This document shows, piece by piece, positions 1 through 10,180 of a stretch of 64,000 bases of DNA. Each line of letters begins with the position of its first letter. Position 1 is the first letter of the stretch. The notes under the pieces were generated by a model. That model saw only the letters and a program-made list of their open reading frames with translations, made no database searches and was not told the origin of the DNA. The DNA is taken from the NCBI GenBank assembly GCA_050084985.1, contig JBITNC010000001.1, forward strand, positions 118,296,001 to 118,360,000, written 5' to 3'. Both the position numbers and the translations under genes were made by a program. The stretch comes from Nageia nagi. Its lineage: Eukaryota > Pinophyta.

Positions 1-1
1 C

Positions 2-1360
2 AAAGAAGCTAGCTTCACCATCAGAAACTTAGGAACTTCATCCATTGCTGAAGAAAGTGAAATATGTATGGTTCAAAGAGTTGGGTATGAGGAGAGTCTG
101 TGGTACCAACATATCTTTAGATATTTGAAGGACGATTTTATTGATACTACTTTTTATAAGCGAGAGCAAACCAGAATCAAGAGGCTTGCGACTAGGTACG
201 TAATCATTGGTAATGTGCTTTACAAAAGGTCATTTAATGGTATTCTTTTAAGGTGCCTTCTTACTGAGGAAATTGCAACAGTATTAGAACATGCCCATGG
301 GGGGGCATGTGGAGGGCATTTTAATGGGAGATCAGTTTTTGGCAAGCTGATCAGAATGGGTTATTGGTGGCCTACCATGGAGCATGATTGCTTTGAGCAT
401 GTCAAGAAATGTGAACAATGTCAGAGACATGCACACCTGGAGCTTACGCCAACTCAAGAATTGAATTATGTTACATCACCATGGCCTTTCTCTATGTGGG
501 CTATGGATTTCATGGGAGTTATTAACCCACCATCCAGTGAGGGGCATAAGTTTATCTTAGTTGCTACTGAATATTATACAAAATGGGTTGAGGCTATCCC
601 GTTAAAAACAGCTACACAGAAACATGTGATCAAGTTCATAAAGGAATACATCATTTGTAGGTTTGGTGTACCACAAAGGTTAATTATGGACAATGGGACT
701 AATTTCACAGGTAAGGATATCAAGGAGTTTTGCCAGAAAATGAAGATTGAGCAGAAATTTTCTTCAGTTTACTACCCCCAAGGTAATGGGCAAGCAGAGG
801 CTACAAATAAGACGATCAAAGGGATATTGGCCAAGAATATCAAGAAGAATGGGAGAGATTGGCATGAGCAATTATCTTATGCTTTATGGGCATATAGGAC
901 AAGTGAAAGGACAGCAACAGTTGCCACCCCATATTCTCTTGTGTTTGGAGATGAAGCAGTTATTCCTCTTGAGATTGAGATACCATCGTTGAGAATTGCA
1001 CTCAAGGATGTGATGAAGGAACCACAATATTTGGAGGCAAGAGTGAATCAGCTTGAAGCACTAGACGAAAAGAGAATCACTGCATTAGAACACCTCAGAG
1101 CATATCAACAGAGAATTAAGAGATCATATGGCAAGAGAGTGGTCCCTAAGGATTTTGAGGTTGGAGATATGGTCTTGCAGGAGAATATTTCCAATACTAC
1201 AGCCAAAGATGAACTTAAGGGAAAGTTTGAGCCCAATTGGGTGGGACCATACCTTATTACAGAAGTATTTGGTAGGGGTGCCTATAGGTTGTCTACATGT
1301 GATGGGGAGATTCTCAAGAATCCCATCAATGCTAGGCATTTGAAGAAATATTACATTTAG
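2..1360 (+). CDS. pol: Ty3/gypsy polyprotein, integrase end (5' partial)
   Basis: The frame is open from base 2, so the ATG at 68 is internal and the gene continues upstream of the window. The product is the C-terminal part of a Ty3/gypsy Pol, the integrase that inserts element cDNA into host DNA. Counting from Met68, the zinc-binding H-H-C-C module lies at about residues 75-118 (EHAHGG ... CEQCQRH). The catalytic core follows: first Asp in AMDFMG, second Asp in MDNGTNF, Glu in GQAEATNK, so the D-D-E triad is complete. The C-terminal domain has the usual GPYLITEVFGRGAYRL strand motif and ends at HLKKYYI. No stop or frameshift is seen over 450 codons, so the copy is recent or under constraint. 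Other frames in this interval are shadows. Confidence 0.93.
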   Translation, partial: KEASFTIRNLGTSSIAEESEICMVQRVGYEESLWYQHIFRYLKDDFIDTTFYKREQTRIKRLATRYVIIGNVLYKRSFNGILLRCLLTEEIATVLEHAHGGACGGHFNGRSVFGKLIRMGYWWPTMEHDCFEHVKKCEQCQRHAHLELTPTQELNYVTSPWPFSMWAMDFMGVINPPSSEGHKFILVATEYYTKWVEAIPLKTATQKHVIKFIKEYIICRFGVPQRLIMDNGTNFTGKDIKEFCQKMKIEQKFSSVYYPQGNGQAEATNKTIKGILAKNIKKNGRDWHEQLSYALWAYRTSERTATVATPYSLVFGDEAVIPLEIEIPSLRIALKDVMKEPQYLEARVNQLEALDEKRITALEHLRAYQQRIKRSYGKRVVPKDFEVGDMVLQENISNTTAKDELKGKFEPNWVGPYLITEVFGRGAYRLSTCDGEILKNPINARHLKKYYI

Positions 1361-1542
1361 GCGGCCTGCAGGTCGATACGGGCGTCTAGGTGGTATCAGA
1401 GTGTACTAAAGGAATGATCATGCGAGCAGACGTCATAAAAGCAAATTAGAGAGTCAGCTTGAGTTCAGAATAGGAGCGCCCGCGCTCCATATCCGTTAAG
1501 AAAGGACCGCCCGCGTTCCTTTATCCAGAAAATCAGCTTATC

Positions 1543-1892
1543 ATGCTTGTGAGTGGAGTTCCAACTCCCATTATTAGCTTATCATGCTTCTTGGTGGAGT
1601 GTCAGCTCCATCAGTTTATCACTTGTTTTGCGGAGTTCGGTTCTCATGCAACTGGAGTACACCTTTCCGTGCGAAGGCTCAGTTGTGTGGAACTTAGCTC
1701 TCATATATCAGCTTATCATGCTTGTGAGTGGAGTTCCAGCTCCCATTATTAGCTTATCATGCTTCTTGGTGGAGTGTCAGCTCCATCAGTTTATCACTTG
1801 TTTTGCGGAGTTCGGTTCTCATGCAACTGGAGTACACCTTTCCGTGCGAAGGCTTAGTTGTGTGGAACTTAGCTCTCATATATCAGCTTGTC
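1543..1892 (+). repeat. Two tandem copies of a 175-bp unit
   Basis: The sequence beginning atgcttgtgagtggagttcc at 1543 recurs at 1718 almost unchanged (period 175 bp). Its right half contains the same gcggagttcggttc and ttgtgtggaacttagctctc words that build the 80-bp array just downstream, so the two arrays are related. Confidence 0.9.
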
Positions 1893-2390
1893 ATTGTTTT
1901 GCGGAGTTCAGTTCTTATGCAACTGAAGTACACCTCTCGGTGCGAAGGCTCAGTTGTGTGGAACTTAGCTCTCCCCTATCAGCTTATCACTTGTTTTGCG
2001 GAGTTCGGTTCTTATGCAACTTGGTGCGAAGAGTTGTGTGGAACTTAGCTCTCACATATCAGCTTATCACTTGTTTTGCGGAGTTCGGTTCTTATGCAAC
2101 TTGGTGCGAAGAATTGTGTGGAACTTAGCTCTCACATATCAGCTTATCATTTGTTTTGCGGAGTTCGGTTCTTATGCAACTTGGTGTGAAGAGTTGTGTG
2201 GAACTTAGCTCTCACATATCAGCTTATCACTTGTTTTGCGGAGTTCGGTTCTTATGCAACTTGGTGCGAAGAGTTGTGTGGAACTTAGCTCTCACATATC
2301 AGCTTATCATTGTTTTGCGGAGTTCGGTTATTATGCAACTTGGTGCGAAGGCTCAGTTGTGTGGAACTTAGCTCTCCCCTATGTGTGGTT
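1893..2390 (+). repeat. 80-bp tandem repeat array
   Basis: The unit gagttcggttcttatgcaac...cttatcacttgttttgcg starts at 2001, 2081, 2161 and 2241 with an exact 80-bp period, and again one base short near 2320. A longer variant unit with an extra 'tgaagtacacctctcggtgcgaagg' type segment precedes it at about 1900-2000. The units are almost identical, so amplification was recent. Confidence 0.92.
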
Positions 2391-2640
2391 ATGGTTATCA
2401 TGTGTTGTTATGTGTGTTATCATGTCTTGTCTTGTGAGTTGGTCATGTGTGCTATCATGTCTTGTCTTGTGAGTTGGTCATGTGTGTTATCATGTCTTGT
2501 CATGTGTGTTGTCATGTGTTGTCATGTTTTGTCTTGTGATGTGGTCTTGTCAAGATGTCGTCTGGTCGACATGTGTGGTCAAGTCGTTTGTCCAGTCACT
2601 GTCATGTGTGTTGTCAAGTTTGTCGTCATGGGTCATCAGC
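2391..2640 (+). repeat. TG-rich low-complexity tract (catgtgtt / catgtcttgt words)
   Basis: Short words such as tcatgtgtgt, tcatgtcttgt and gagttggtcatgtg are repeated irregularly. The reverse-complement equivalent (cacatgaccacacatgac) occurs at 28520-28600 in element B at the matching place near the LTR, which supports kinship of the two elements. Confidence 0.75.
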
Positions 2641-2895
2641 ATTACGGCAAGATTATCAGCTTATCAGATTATCAGACATATCAGGCTATCACCTTCTACA
2701 GCAAAACGCAAGGGCAAGCATGCCCAAGGTAATTCAAAAGGGAGTTTTCTCAACCTATATCTAGCTTTATCATGATGTTGTTTAAGTTTAGAATGGTTAA
2801 TGTTTATCATTGCTTATCAAAATTGTTTGCTATGATATTGTGTTTTACTTTGAATGCAAAATCTCAAGTCACCTCATGATTCTTTCGATTTCACA

Positions 2896-2911
2896 TCCAA
2901 AGTGGGGCATC
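2896..2911 (+). promoter_or_regulatory. Polypurine tract of element 1
   Basis: The sequence tccaaagtggggcatc lies directly before the LTR start tgttaacac. It is the plus-strand DNA priming site. The same word (atccaaagtggggcata on the minus strand) borders the LTR of element B at 28185-28201. Confidence 0.8.
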
Positions 2912-3779
2912 TGTTAACACATAAAAATGATTTTATGTTTTTAAATCAATAAATTAATGAAATATGCTTGGCCTAACTATATGTCTTGAATGGATTAAAG
3001 TGATAATATCAATGTTTGGCTTGAATATGAATATTGCATGGGTTATCTTGAATATTGCATGGGTTATCTTGAATATTGCATGGTTTATCTTGAGTATTGC
3101 ATGAATTATCTTGTTTATTGATGTATTTATCTTAAATCTTGTGAATTAACCTTATTTATGTGGATGCACGCCGACCTATGGGCGGTATTATCTATTATCT
3201 ATATAAATAAGGGATCTAATAGTAAGTCCACAACAACAAGGATACACATGATCCCGCGTATGGTCTTGTAAGTGGCTACCCCTTAAGGTATCTCTTGGTA
3301 CCGCCTACAAGGCTGTGGTTTGTGTGCTTCCTTACGCGAGCTCTCCTGACATCTGCGATCATTATACTGCAATCTGAGATATCTATATTGAAGATCTGGA
3401 CCTAATCGAGAGGTCAAAGCTATCAAACTAAGGCCGCCGGCGCTCCTTTGTGAACGGAAGGACATCGTCGGCACTCTAATACTACTGAAACGGACCGCCC
3501 GCGGTCCTCTTTTCGCATCCTTGCAGGTCACGACGTTGTGGAAAAGGCAGCTTATCATCACTACATCGCCAATATCTACGTCTTTCGTTGTCAGGTACGT
3601 TCCGTGAGGTTAGTACATAAATCACAGTCTTGGTTGGTTCATTTACACTTCTGAATTGCTATATGTTGTTTACTGTTATCTAGAATAAATTGCTATCCGT
3701 AGCTAGAATACAGATAATATTGAGTTTGTAGATAGTTGCTTATTTACTTATTTGCACTTTCAATTTTTATTTGTAAACA
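2912..3779 (+). repeat. 3' LTR of element 1 (868 bp)
   Basis: Starts tgttaacacataaaa and ends ttgtaaaca, giving the TG...CA ends of a retroviral-type LTR. It includes short direct repeats (gaatattgcatgggttatctt at about 3029-3100) and a TATA-like box at 3199-3210 (ctatataaataa) that probably drives transcription of the element. The reverse complement is recognisable in the two LTRs of element B. Flanking bases 3780-3784 (ctcat) would be the target duplication, but the partner site is outside the window. Confidence 0.88.
3199..3210 (+). promoter_or_regulatory. LTR TATA box
   Basis: tctatataaataaggg sits near the start of the region conserved between the element 1 and element B LTRs (agggatctaatagtaagtcca). 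This is the expected U3/R boundary. Assignment is by position and sequence only. Confidence 0.5.
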
Positions 3780-3784
3780 CTCAT

Positions 3785-5643
3785 TGACAAAGGTAGTAAC
3801 CACCAAAAAAATCAAATGATGCAACGATCAATTTGAGCTGCACACTGTTGGAAAGGAAATCTTTCCTCTTCCTTGGCGATCACTCTTGACAATGATCAAG
3901 ATGGGAAAGCAACCCAACATTAGGTGAGAACGTGTTACTAAACTCCTCTTGTAAGGACTTGTTGACAGCTTTTTCTTTCCTACCCTACTGATAAGGAAAT
4001 GACCTTCCAAGGCTTATGGAAGACACTAACACCTAGGTGGTAGGGCATGACCCCTACCCGCTATGAGTACTGGTTACCTCAAAGGTCTCGTGATGGGGTA
4101 TGAGAGAGGTTACTTAAGAGACTGGCTAGGATGTTTAAAGCTGTTACCAAGTCAAATATAATTTATTAACCAAGGACTCGAAGGGTCCTTGTCTCCAAAA
4201 AATGATTGTTTCTTGAAAGGAAAGGAAAAATAGGTTGCGAAAGCTACGAGAAACAAAGTGAAAAATAAAGAAAAAGGTAGATTAGACCATGGTGTATGAA
4301 TTGGGCACAGGTGCATATGGTTTAATCGACATGTACATAGGATTGGGATTTGCTTCTCTTGGGCTTGATTAAGGTTCCACGCACTCCGCATTCCCTCTAC
4401 TAGCCAACAACAAGAATGGACTAGTAAAATGAGCATGAAGCAATGGCAAGGGTGGTAGAAGGTAAGTCTTGGGTAGATCTTCGACGGTGGAGTGAAGTTC
4501 CTAAGTTAAGTGTCATAAGAGAGAGCCATCACAAAATGCACATGTCTAATTATGCAAACTATGAACTTATCACAAGTCAAGTTTTACTCAAATCACTTCG
4601 GGAGATATTCAACTACTCTCGCATCCACCTCAACAAGGTTTATGAGATGATCCAAGCAACTCAAGTGAAATAAGATAGCAATAGCATTCATCCACTCAAA
4701 GTCTATAAACAACATTCATAGTTCCATCAAAATGAAAGCATTCACCACTCAATTACTTGAAATCACACCACATTCATAAATGGAGCACACTTGTTTAATT
4801 GGCAATAGAATTAAGTCTCTCACAAGGGCAAGAATATCTAATCCCTTACAAACGAGCCCAAATGGGCTATAAATAGTTTCTTTGGAAACCCTAGATGTTT
4901 CCCTAACCCTAATTCCAAAATACAAGAAAATACACATGGTTCAATCACAAATTGCCACATGGCATTACAAAGTTTCTTCCAAACTCGTGGGAGCAAATCC
5001 TCATCCATCAAGAGTTTGGGAATTAAATAATAAATATAATAATAAAGTTTTTCATCAAAATAAACATCATGTTCTTGAAAATAAAAATAAACTTGAAAAT
5101 TATGATTAAGACGACGGCCCACAACTCATCCCTCGAAATCCTCATCCAAGAATTTCTCCATGATTTCCAATCCATGCAACATCTCTAACATCTTCGGCTC
5201 ATTCCCAGCAACACAACATCCAACTTCTATGGTCAGACTTTGGATCTCAATGGTAGTAGTCATGATGCTCAAGTGGATGATGGGATACTCCAGGAGTGAT
5301 GCATGGGTCTTCTAGGGAAAGGCCTCCCAACATTGCTTGTCGTGTCTCCCAATTCTTTTTGCAATCCATAAGATGCAATGGGATAGATTCCAAACTTAAA
5401 AATTGGTCTTCTTCTTCAATTCTGGTGCAAGTATAGAAAAGAAATGCAATTTGTATTTGAGAAAATGAGGTCTTCAAGCTTGTATTTATGGCTGGATTTG
5501 GTCTCCGAGAAACCCTAATCGGCCATGCATGAGTAAAACTTCATCCTAGTCGTCCAAATGGCCGACCTTGGGATGTATGCCTGTTTGAAAATTCATGTCT
5601 AGCCATTGAAAATTGGACATGGTGGTTGTGAAGCACTTCCAGG
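3785..5643. other. Non-coding region, nothing recognised
   Basis: About 1.9 kb with only short open frames, none resembling a known protein. A TATA-like word (gctataaatag, about 4867) and several ccctaaccctaa / ccctagatgtttccc words occur near 4890-4915, which could be the promoter part of an old LTR. No matching second copy is visible. Confidence 0.5.
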
Positions 5644-6490
5644 CCTAGCGCATGCCCAAAAAAGACAAGATTTTATCTTTCTGGAGCATGTGCCAACCCT
5701 GGGGATGCATGCTTTCTATGCGCTGATGTTCTTGGCTCCCTTGCTCGTCCGTTTGAACCTTGAATCTCACCTTGAGACTTGAATTTGTTTGATTTTTGTT
5801 CTTTCTAGTGCCCATCCTTGTCAAATTTGATCATTATGCCCATCCTGGACACCCCCCAAGTCAAGCGCATGATTTAAAAATATAAGATTTTATCTTTTTG
5901 AAATGTGCACCCAAATCTGCTGCTCTCCCAATTTGAGCACATGCTCTAGAAAGAGTAGATAAGTAGCATACCCTAGGTTGCAAATGCTTGGATTTTTTCA
6001 ATTTTTTCTCCTGCTTGCCAAACTTAGCTCAATTTTCATGTTTGGATCATCTTGAAGGCTCCCTGGGTCTGGCATATGCATCAAAAGTCAAGATTTTGTC
6101 TTTTGAAACCATACACCAGCCCACTGGTCATATTGGAGCTGAGTTTGAGGTTAGAGGCTCCATGCCTTAATCAAATTTTTCCTTTCGAACCAACTGGATG
6201 CCTCTTAGCTCCTAGCGCATGCTCCCAAAATACAAGATTTTGTCTTTTTGAGGCATGCGCCAACCTCCTGGGTGCTTGAAGTCCACTTTCTTATCTTCGA
6301 ACTCAACCTGTGCATCATTCCATCTTGAGCGCATGCTCCCAAAAGACAAGATTTTGTCTTTTGAGGCATGTGCTAGCCTTGCTATGCATTGTTCTTGTCT
6401 TTTCTCTTCTCTGTTCCAATCCAGACTGCTCCCTGACTCTAGCGCATGCTCGAGAAAGACATGATTTTTCTTTTTGAGGCATGCACCAAG
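5644..6490. repeat. Six dispersed copies of a ~50-bp hairpin motif
   Basis: Copies lie at about 5644-5695, 5863-5912, 6069-6118, 6211-6262, 6326-6377 and 6438-6490. The core is gcgcatgctcccaaaagaca then agattttgtcttttgaggcatgcgcc. It is an inverted repeat: the arms GCGCATGC / GCATGCGC enclose a second palindrome AAAGACAAGATTTTGTCTTT. The last three copies are spaced 109-115 bp. Substitutions are shared by both arms in places (copy 3: catatgca / catacacc), but this was not counted rigorously. No protein is encoded. Confidence 0.8.
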
Positions 6491-6737
6491 CCTCAAAGTG
6501 GCCCAATTTGGCTTAACACTGTTCCGACTTGACTTGAACTCCCATGGTCACCTAAGACCGACTTTTGGCTTTCTAGACTTAGCCATTTTTTTTGGAAATT
6601 TTGGATTTTGGCTCAACATGACTAAGTCCAAGCAATTGATGAGACTTAGGCTTCGGACAACTTGACATAGTATTCGGGTCTTATGAAAACACTTGAATTG
6701 GAGGAGACAAAAACATGACCTTATGTGAAGATGAGTT

Positions 6738-6795
6738 AGTGAGGGTCCCCAAAATCGTAGGATTTTGGGGCATGTTGTGTTCAATCACAACAGGA
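6738..6795. repeat. Double-hairpin motif, copy 1
   Basis: ccccaaaatc-gtag-gattttgggg forms one perfect stem. It is followed within two bases by gttgtg-ttcaat-cacaac, a second stem. The same two-stem design in the same order recurs at 9410-9453. Confidence 0.7.
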
Positions 6796-8320
6796 TTGAT
6801 ACCCCAAGGTTTCTATAGGAAGCTCTTATCGTTAATACGAGCTTGAATTGTGTAGATCTTGTTGGAAATCAACTAAGTGTAGTAGAGGTAGTAACTATTA
6901 GCACACATTTTTTGTAGGGATTGAGGTGCTTATTGTGCAATAGTTAGAAAGTTGCCATGAGTTTTAAAAAAAGTGTAAAATAAAGAAAAGAAAAAGGAGA
7001 CAAGAATATTTTGATATTGGTGAGATAGCAAAGAAAAGTCATAGTGAAACAATGTTTAAAGTTTCTTACTTCTGAATTAATCAAGAAGTCTTATTTGAAG
7101 TCTTCCAAGAAGTTCCTATTATCAAGAGGAGAAGGGAGCAAAGCTACTATCGATACACCTAAGCATAATCGATAAGCAATCAAAAGAAAGAAAGGACACA
7201 ACAAGTGGGCACAAACTTCGTTTCGAATGTGAAAATCTAATTTGATGTCATAGAATGAAGAAAATCTTAGAATGCATACACTTACTATGCAAATTATGGA
7301 TAGGCAATGATTTAAGAATGACTCAAAAACTTTTAAAAATTTTCCAATTTTTTTTCCTAAAATTCGAAAATTTTCAAGGAAAAGCATGAAGATTTTAAAA
7401 TCATCGAAAAAGCTCAAAAATAGTCAAATCCACAATCTCACAAATGACAAATCTCTTTGTTTCAAGTATTCCACCACTTTGTATTAAATTCATGCAAAAC
7501 TTACAAGGATACATCTATTTGCCAATTTTCCACAAATTTGCACTAAAAACATTCTCTTCAAAAAGTGACCCCCTATGGTTTATTTATAGACTTTTAGGTC
7601 AAGTTCTTGTGTTTCCTTAATTCTAAAAAAATATTAAAATATTACAATTTGTCGGTACGACTAAGTCAGCTGACTTTTGGTGCTTTACTAGTCAGGTTGA
7701 CTAATCATGAGAGCAAGGTCAGTCGAATTTTGGTGCTCAACTGTATCGGTTGACTGATTATAAAATTTACAAAAACATGGAAATTGACTAGTTCAAAACT
7801 AAAGAAAATTACAATTCGAGTTGTGGGAGAAACATATTCATCCCATCAATGATATAAGCTATAGACATTGAAATTCAAACCATCTATACGAATTTGAGAG
7901 CAATTACAGTGATTTTGAGCCCATTTGCTTGTATTTTTGGTGTAGAAAGATGAAGACCTCCTCTTGCAAGTGTGGATGCTTGATCCTTTGGTAATTCCTC
8001 CATGGTTAAAGATGCTTGTCTTGGCATTCCTCAAAATACCCATGTTTTTGATTTTGAGTTTGAGCTTTTTGACAAAAAAATTGTGTTCACACTGGTCGGG
8101 TAGAAGTGGTTCAAGTTTTTTCAAAACCCGTCTCCTCCAAAATGTTCAAATGGTCACATCTTGCTCATTTTTCATTTTTTTTTCAAAAATTCCAAGGGAG
8201 ATGGATGCACATGACCATTCTACATATGCATGCAAAAATTTGGATTTTCATGTCTATGAGCCATTTTTGGGAGGAAAAAGCGAAAAAAGTTTAATGCACC
8301 AAAGGAGTGCAAATCCCCAC
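6796..8320. other. Non-coding region, nothing recognised
   Basis: AT-rich sequence with only short open frames. A weak repeat with words 'tttggtgct' and 'gttgactaatca' appears at about 7650-7770. Nothing resembles a gene. Confidence 0.5.
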
Positions 8321-9130
8321 CTAGACTTTTGAGCCCTCAAACTTGGTCAAAAGTACAAATTCCAAAATTTAAATATGCTCAAAATGTGCTTTCCCATGCA
8401 ATGATATGCTTAAAACTTGATTTCTTGCAAATTTTGATTTTTCTCCTTGAGACTACGCACCAAAATTCACTCCATTGAATTCTTCAATAGCATGGAAAAG
8501 TGCACCTAGACTTTTGGGGCACTAGACTGGTCAAAAATCAAAATTTCCAAGACTTAAAGTGTCTTAGAATGCCCTTTTCCCTCCAATGACATGCTTAGAA
8601 TTGATTTTCTTGAAATTTTGCATTTTCTTTCATGACTTAGGCGCCAAATTTCACTTCTATGGATTGTGCATTGGCTTGGAAAAGTGCGCCCAGCCTTTTT
8701 TGCTCAAAATGCAAAAATTTGAAGTTTAATGTGTCTTAGAATGGTCCTTTCCATGCAATTATGAGCTGAAACTTGATTTTTGGCAAAATCCCAATTTGTC
8801 TCCTCATTTTAGGTGCTAGAAATCACCTCATTGGATTTCCCATAAGCATGGAAAAGTGCGCCTAGGGTTAGAGGGCATTAAAATTGCTCCAAATCGAAAA
8901 TTCCAAGGCCTAAAGTGTCCTAGAATGAGGTTTTTGATGCATAGCAATGATCACCTTTGAGTTTTGAGAGGAATTCCATTTCTTCCTTGGTGGCTAGGTG
9001 CTAAAATTCACTTCATTGGATTTCCCAAAGAGGTGAAAAATCCCTTCTAGATGCCATTTATGCATGCTTGGTCGTAATCCAAAATTTTCAAACCTAAACA
9101 TGCCTAGAATGACATCCTCTACTAGCCTAT
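8321..9130. repeat. Degenerate ~185-bp tandem repeat, about 4.4 units
   Basis: The anchor words 'gcatggaaaagtgc(a/g)cctagacttttgg' and 'cttagaatgnccttttcc' recur with unit starts at about 8321, 8506, 8691, 8862 and 9047. Spacings are 185, 185, 171 and 185 bp. Units differ at many positions, so the array is old. No frame stays open. Confidence 0.8.
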
Positions 9131-9409
9131 GCTCTTTGATTTCAACTCTAGCAAACTATGAAAAATGACCCCATCTCGCTTAGCCTCATTCTAGACTCAA
9201 AAATTTGTGCTTTGATGAAATCTCTCAAATCCTGGCTCCTTGGCTGCAAAACTAGTGATTGGATACTTTGATACTCTTTACAGTCTTCATCATATGATTT
9301 CCGTGAATTGCCCTTAGATATCATGTTTGCACTCTTCAAAATGAACTATCCATCACCAAAAGCCAATCTCAAAGCAATGCACCTCATTGCCTTTGCAAAA
9401 ATAAGATCC

Positions 9410-9456
9410 CCAAAATCTTATATTTTGGGGTGTGTTGTGCAGGCACAACACACACT
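9410..9456. repeat. Double-hairpin motif, copy 2
   Basis: ccccaaaat-cttat-attttgggg, then gtgttgtgc-ag-gcacaacac. Both stems are perfect although the loop sequences and the second stem differ from copy 1 at 6738. The two copies lie in the same orientation, 2.67 kb apart. Confidence 0.7.
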
Positions 9457-10027
9457 TGGTCAAAGTAGTATTCAAGTGGAAGATTTTCAGGGTTTGCAAT
9501 TACTACACCGGCCAAGCTGATACACTAAAGATCATACACTTACTAAGGTGGCCACCGACCACTGCTTGTCTACCATATCATCATCCCACATGTTCCTTGT
9601 GCATCCATGGGTGGAAACTCAATTTTTTATATATAGAGTTCACTTTGGATTCAAACTCTGTATTTTTATATATACACGTGTGTGATGTAGTTTTTTGGTT
9701 TAGAATGAATGGCTTATTCACAGCCTAAGGAATAAACTCCAGTTTGTAGCCTACAATTTCAGTAAATGTCTATATTGCTTATGCTCTGTTGATACTCTGT
9801 AATATATACTCGGCTATTTCTGTCCTGTTTCTTGGTCTGTGTTGTGTGTTCATATTCTGCTGTTGTGTTGGATAGCCCTGTTCTGTTGTAGACTCAACTG
9901 ATGTGTACAACAGTAAGCTATTTGAATTTTGTTGTTATTATACTGTGCAACTCAAACAAGTGTTATGAATTCCTTCATCAGATGAAGTTTTCTTTAAGCC
10001 TTATTCTTCAACTTTGAAGCATTACCT
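9457..10027. other. Non-coding region, nothing recognised
   Basis: Sequence with T-rich words (tgttgtgttgga, ctgttctgttgt). No gene or repeat can be supported. Confidence 0.45.
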
Positions 10028-10180
10028 GATGACATTGTACCACTTGATCAAGCTAAATAAAAAGGGAAACAATTAGAGAAAAAAAAAAGAACATACCAAG
10101 TCAGATTTCAATTGAAGCTTCATATTTCTTAAGTTTTCGAAACTCGAAGAAAAACAAACTAGCAGTCTCTTCCATTATAT
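10028..10180 (-). pseudogene. Possible exon remnants, unknown gene
   Basis: On the minus strand, tttttatttag / cttgatcaagtggtacaatg...cag / gtaatgc looks like a 27-bp mini-exon between an acceptor and a donor (about 10028-10054). Upstream of it, at about 10100-10180, is an open stretch reading MEETASLFFFEFRKLKKYEA. It ends in a TGA unless spliced just before 'gtatgttc'. I do not recognise the protein. This may be the remains of a spliced host gene, or chance. Confidence 0.2.

Larger units (their letters stand above)
1361..2895 (+). other. Non-coding spacer between pol and 3' LTR of element 1
   Basis: About 1.5 kb without a credible gene, between the pol stop and the polypurine tract. It opens with GC-richer sequence holding near-palindromic 'ccgcccgcg' blocks, then carries a 175-bp duplication, an 80-bp tandem array and a TG-rich low-complexity tract. 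Open frames of up to 191 codons occur here, but they only read through the tandem units. Confidence 0.7.
1..3779 (+). mobile_element. Ty3/gypsy LTR retrotransposon, Tat-like (element 1), left part outside window
   Basis: The right-hand part of an LTR retrotransposon: 3' end of pol (integrase), a non-coding spacer with tandem repeats, a polypurine tract and a complete 3' LTR. The 5' LTR, gag, protease and reverse transcriptase lie before the window. The integrase frame is unbroken, unlike every other retroelement here, so this is the youngest copy. Its LTR ends and polypurine tract match those of element B at 27364-35212. A pol ending in an integrase followed by a long spacer is typical of the Tat lineage; the lineage call is inference. 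Confidence 0.9.

Noticed and set aside
1553-2128. 191-codon open frame with Cys/Leu-rich repeats
   Set aside because: It reads through the 175-bp and 80-bp tandem units. All three frames show similar openness and the product has no domain.
2310-2775. Open frames of 97-140 codons in the TG-rich tract
   Set aside because: Products are low-complexity (CVVMCVIMSCLV...) from simple repeats.
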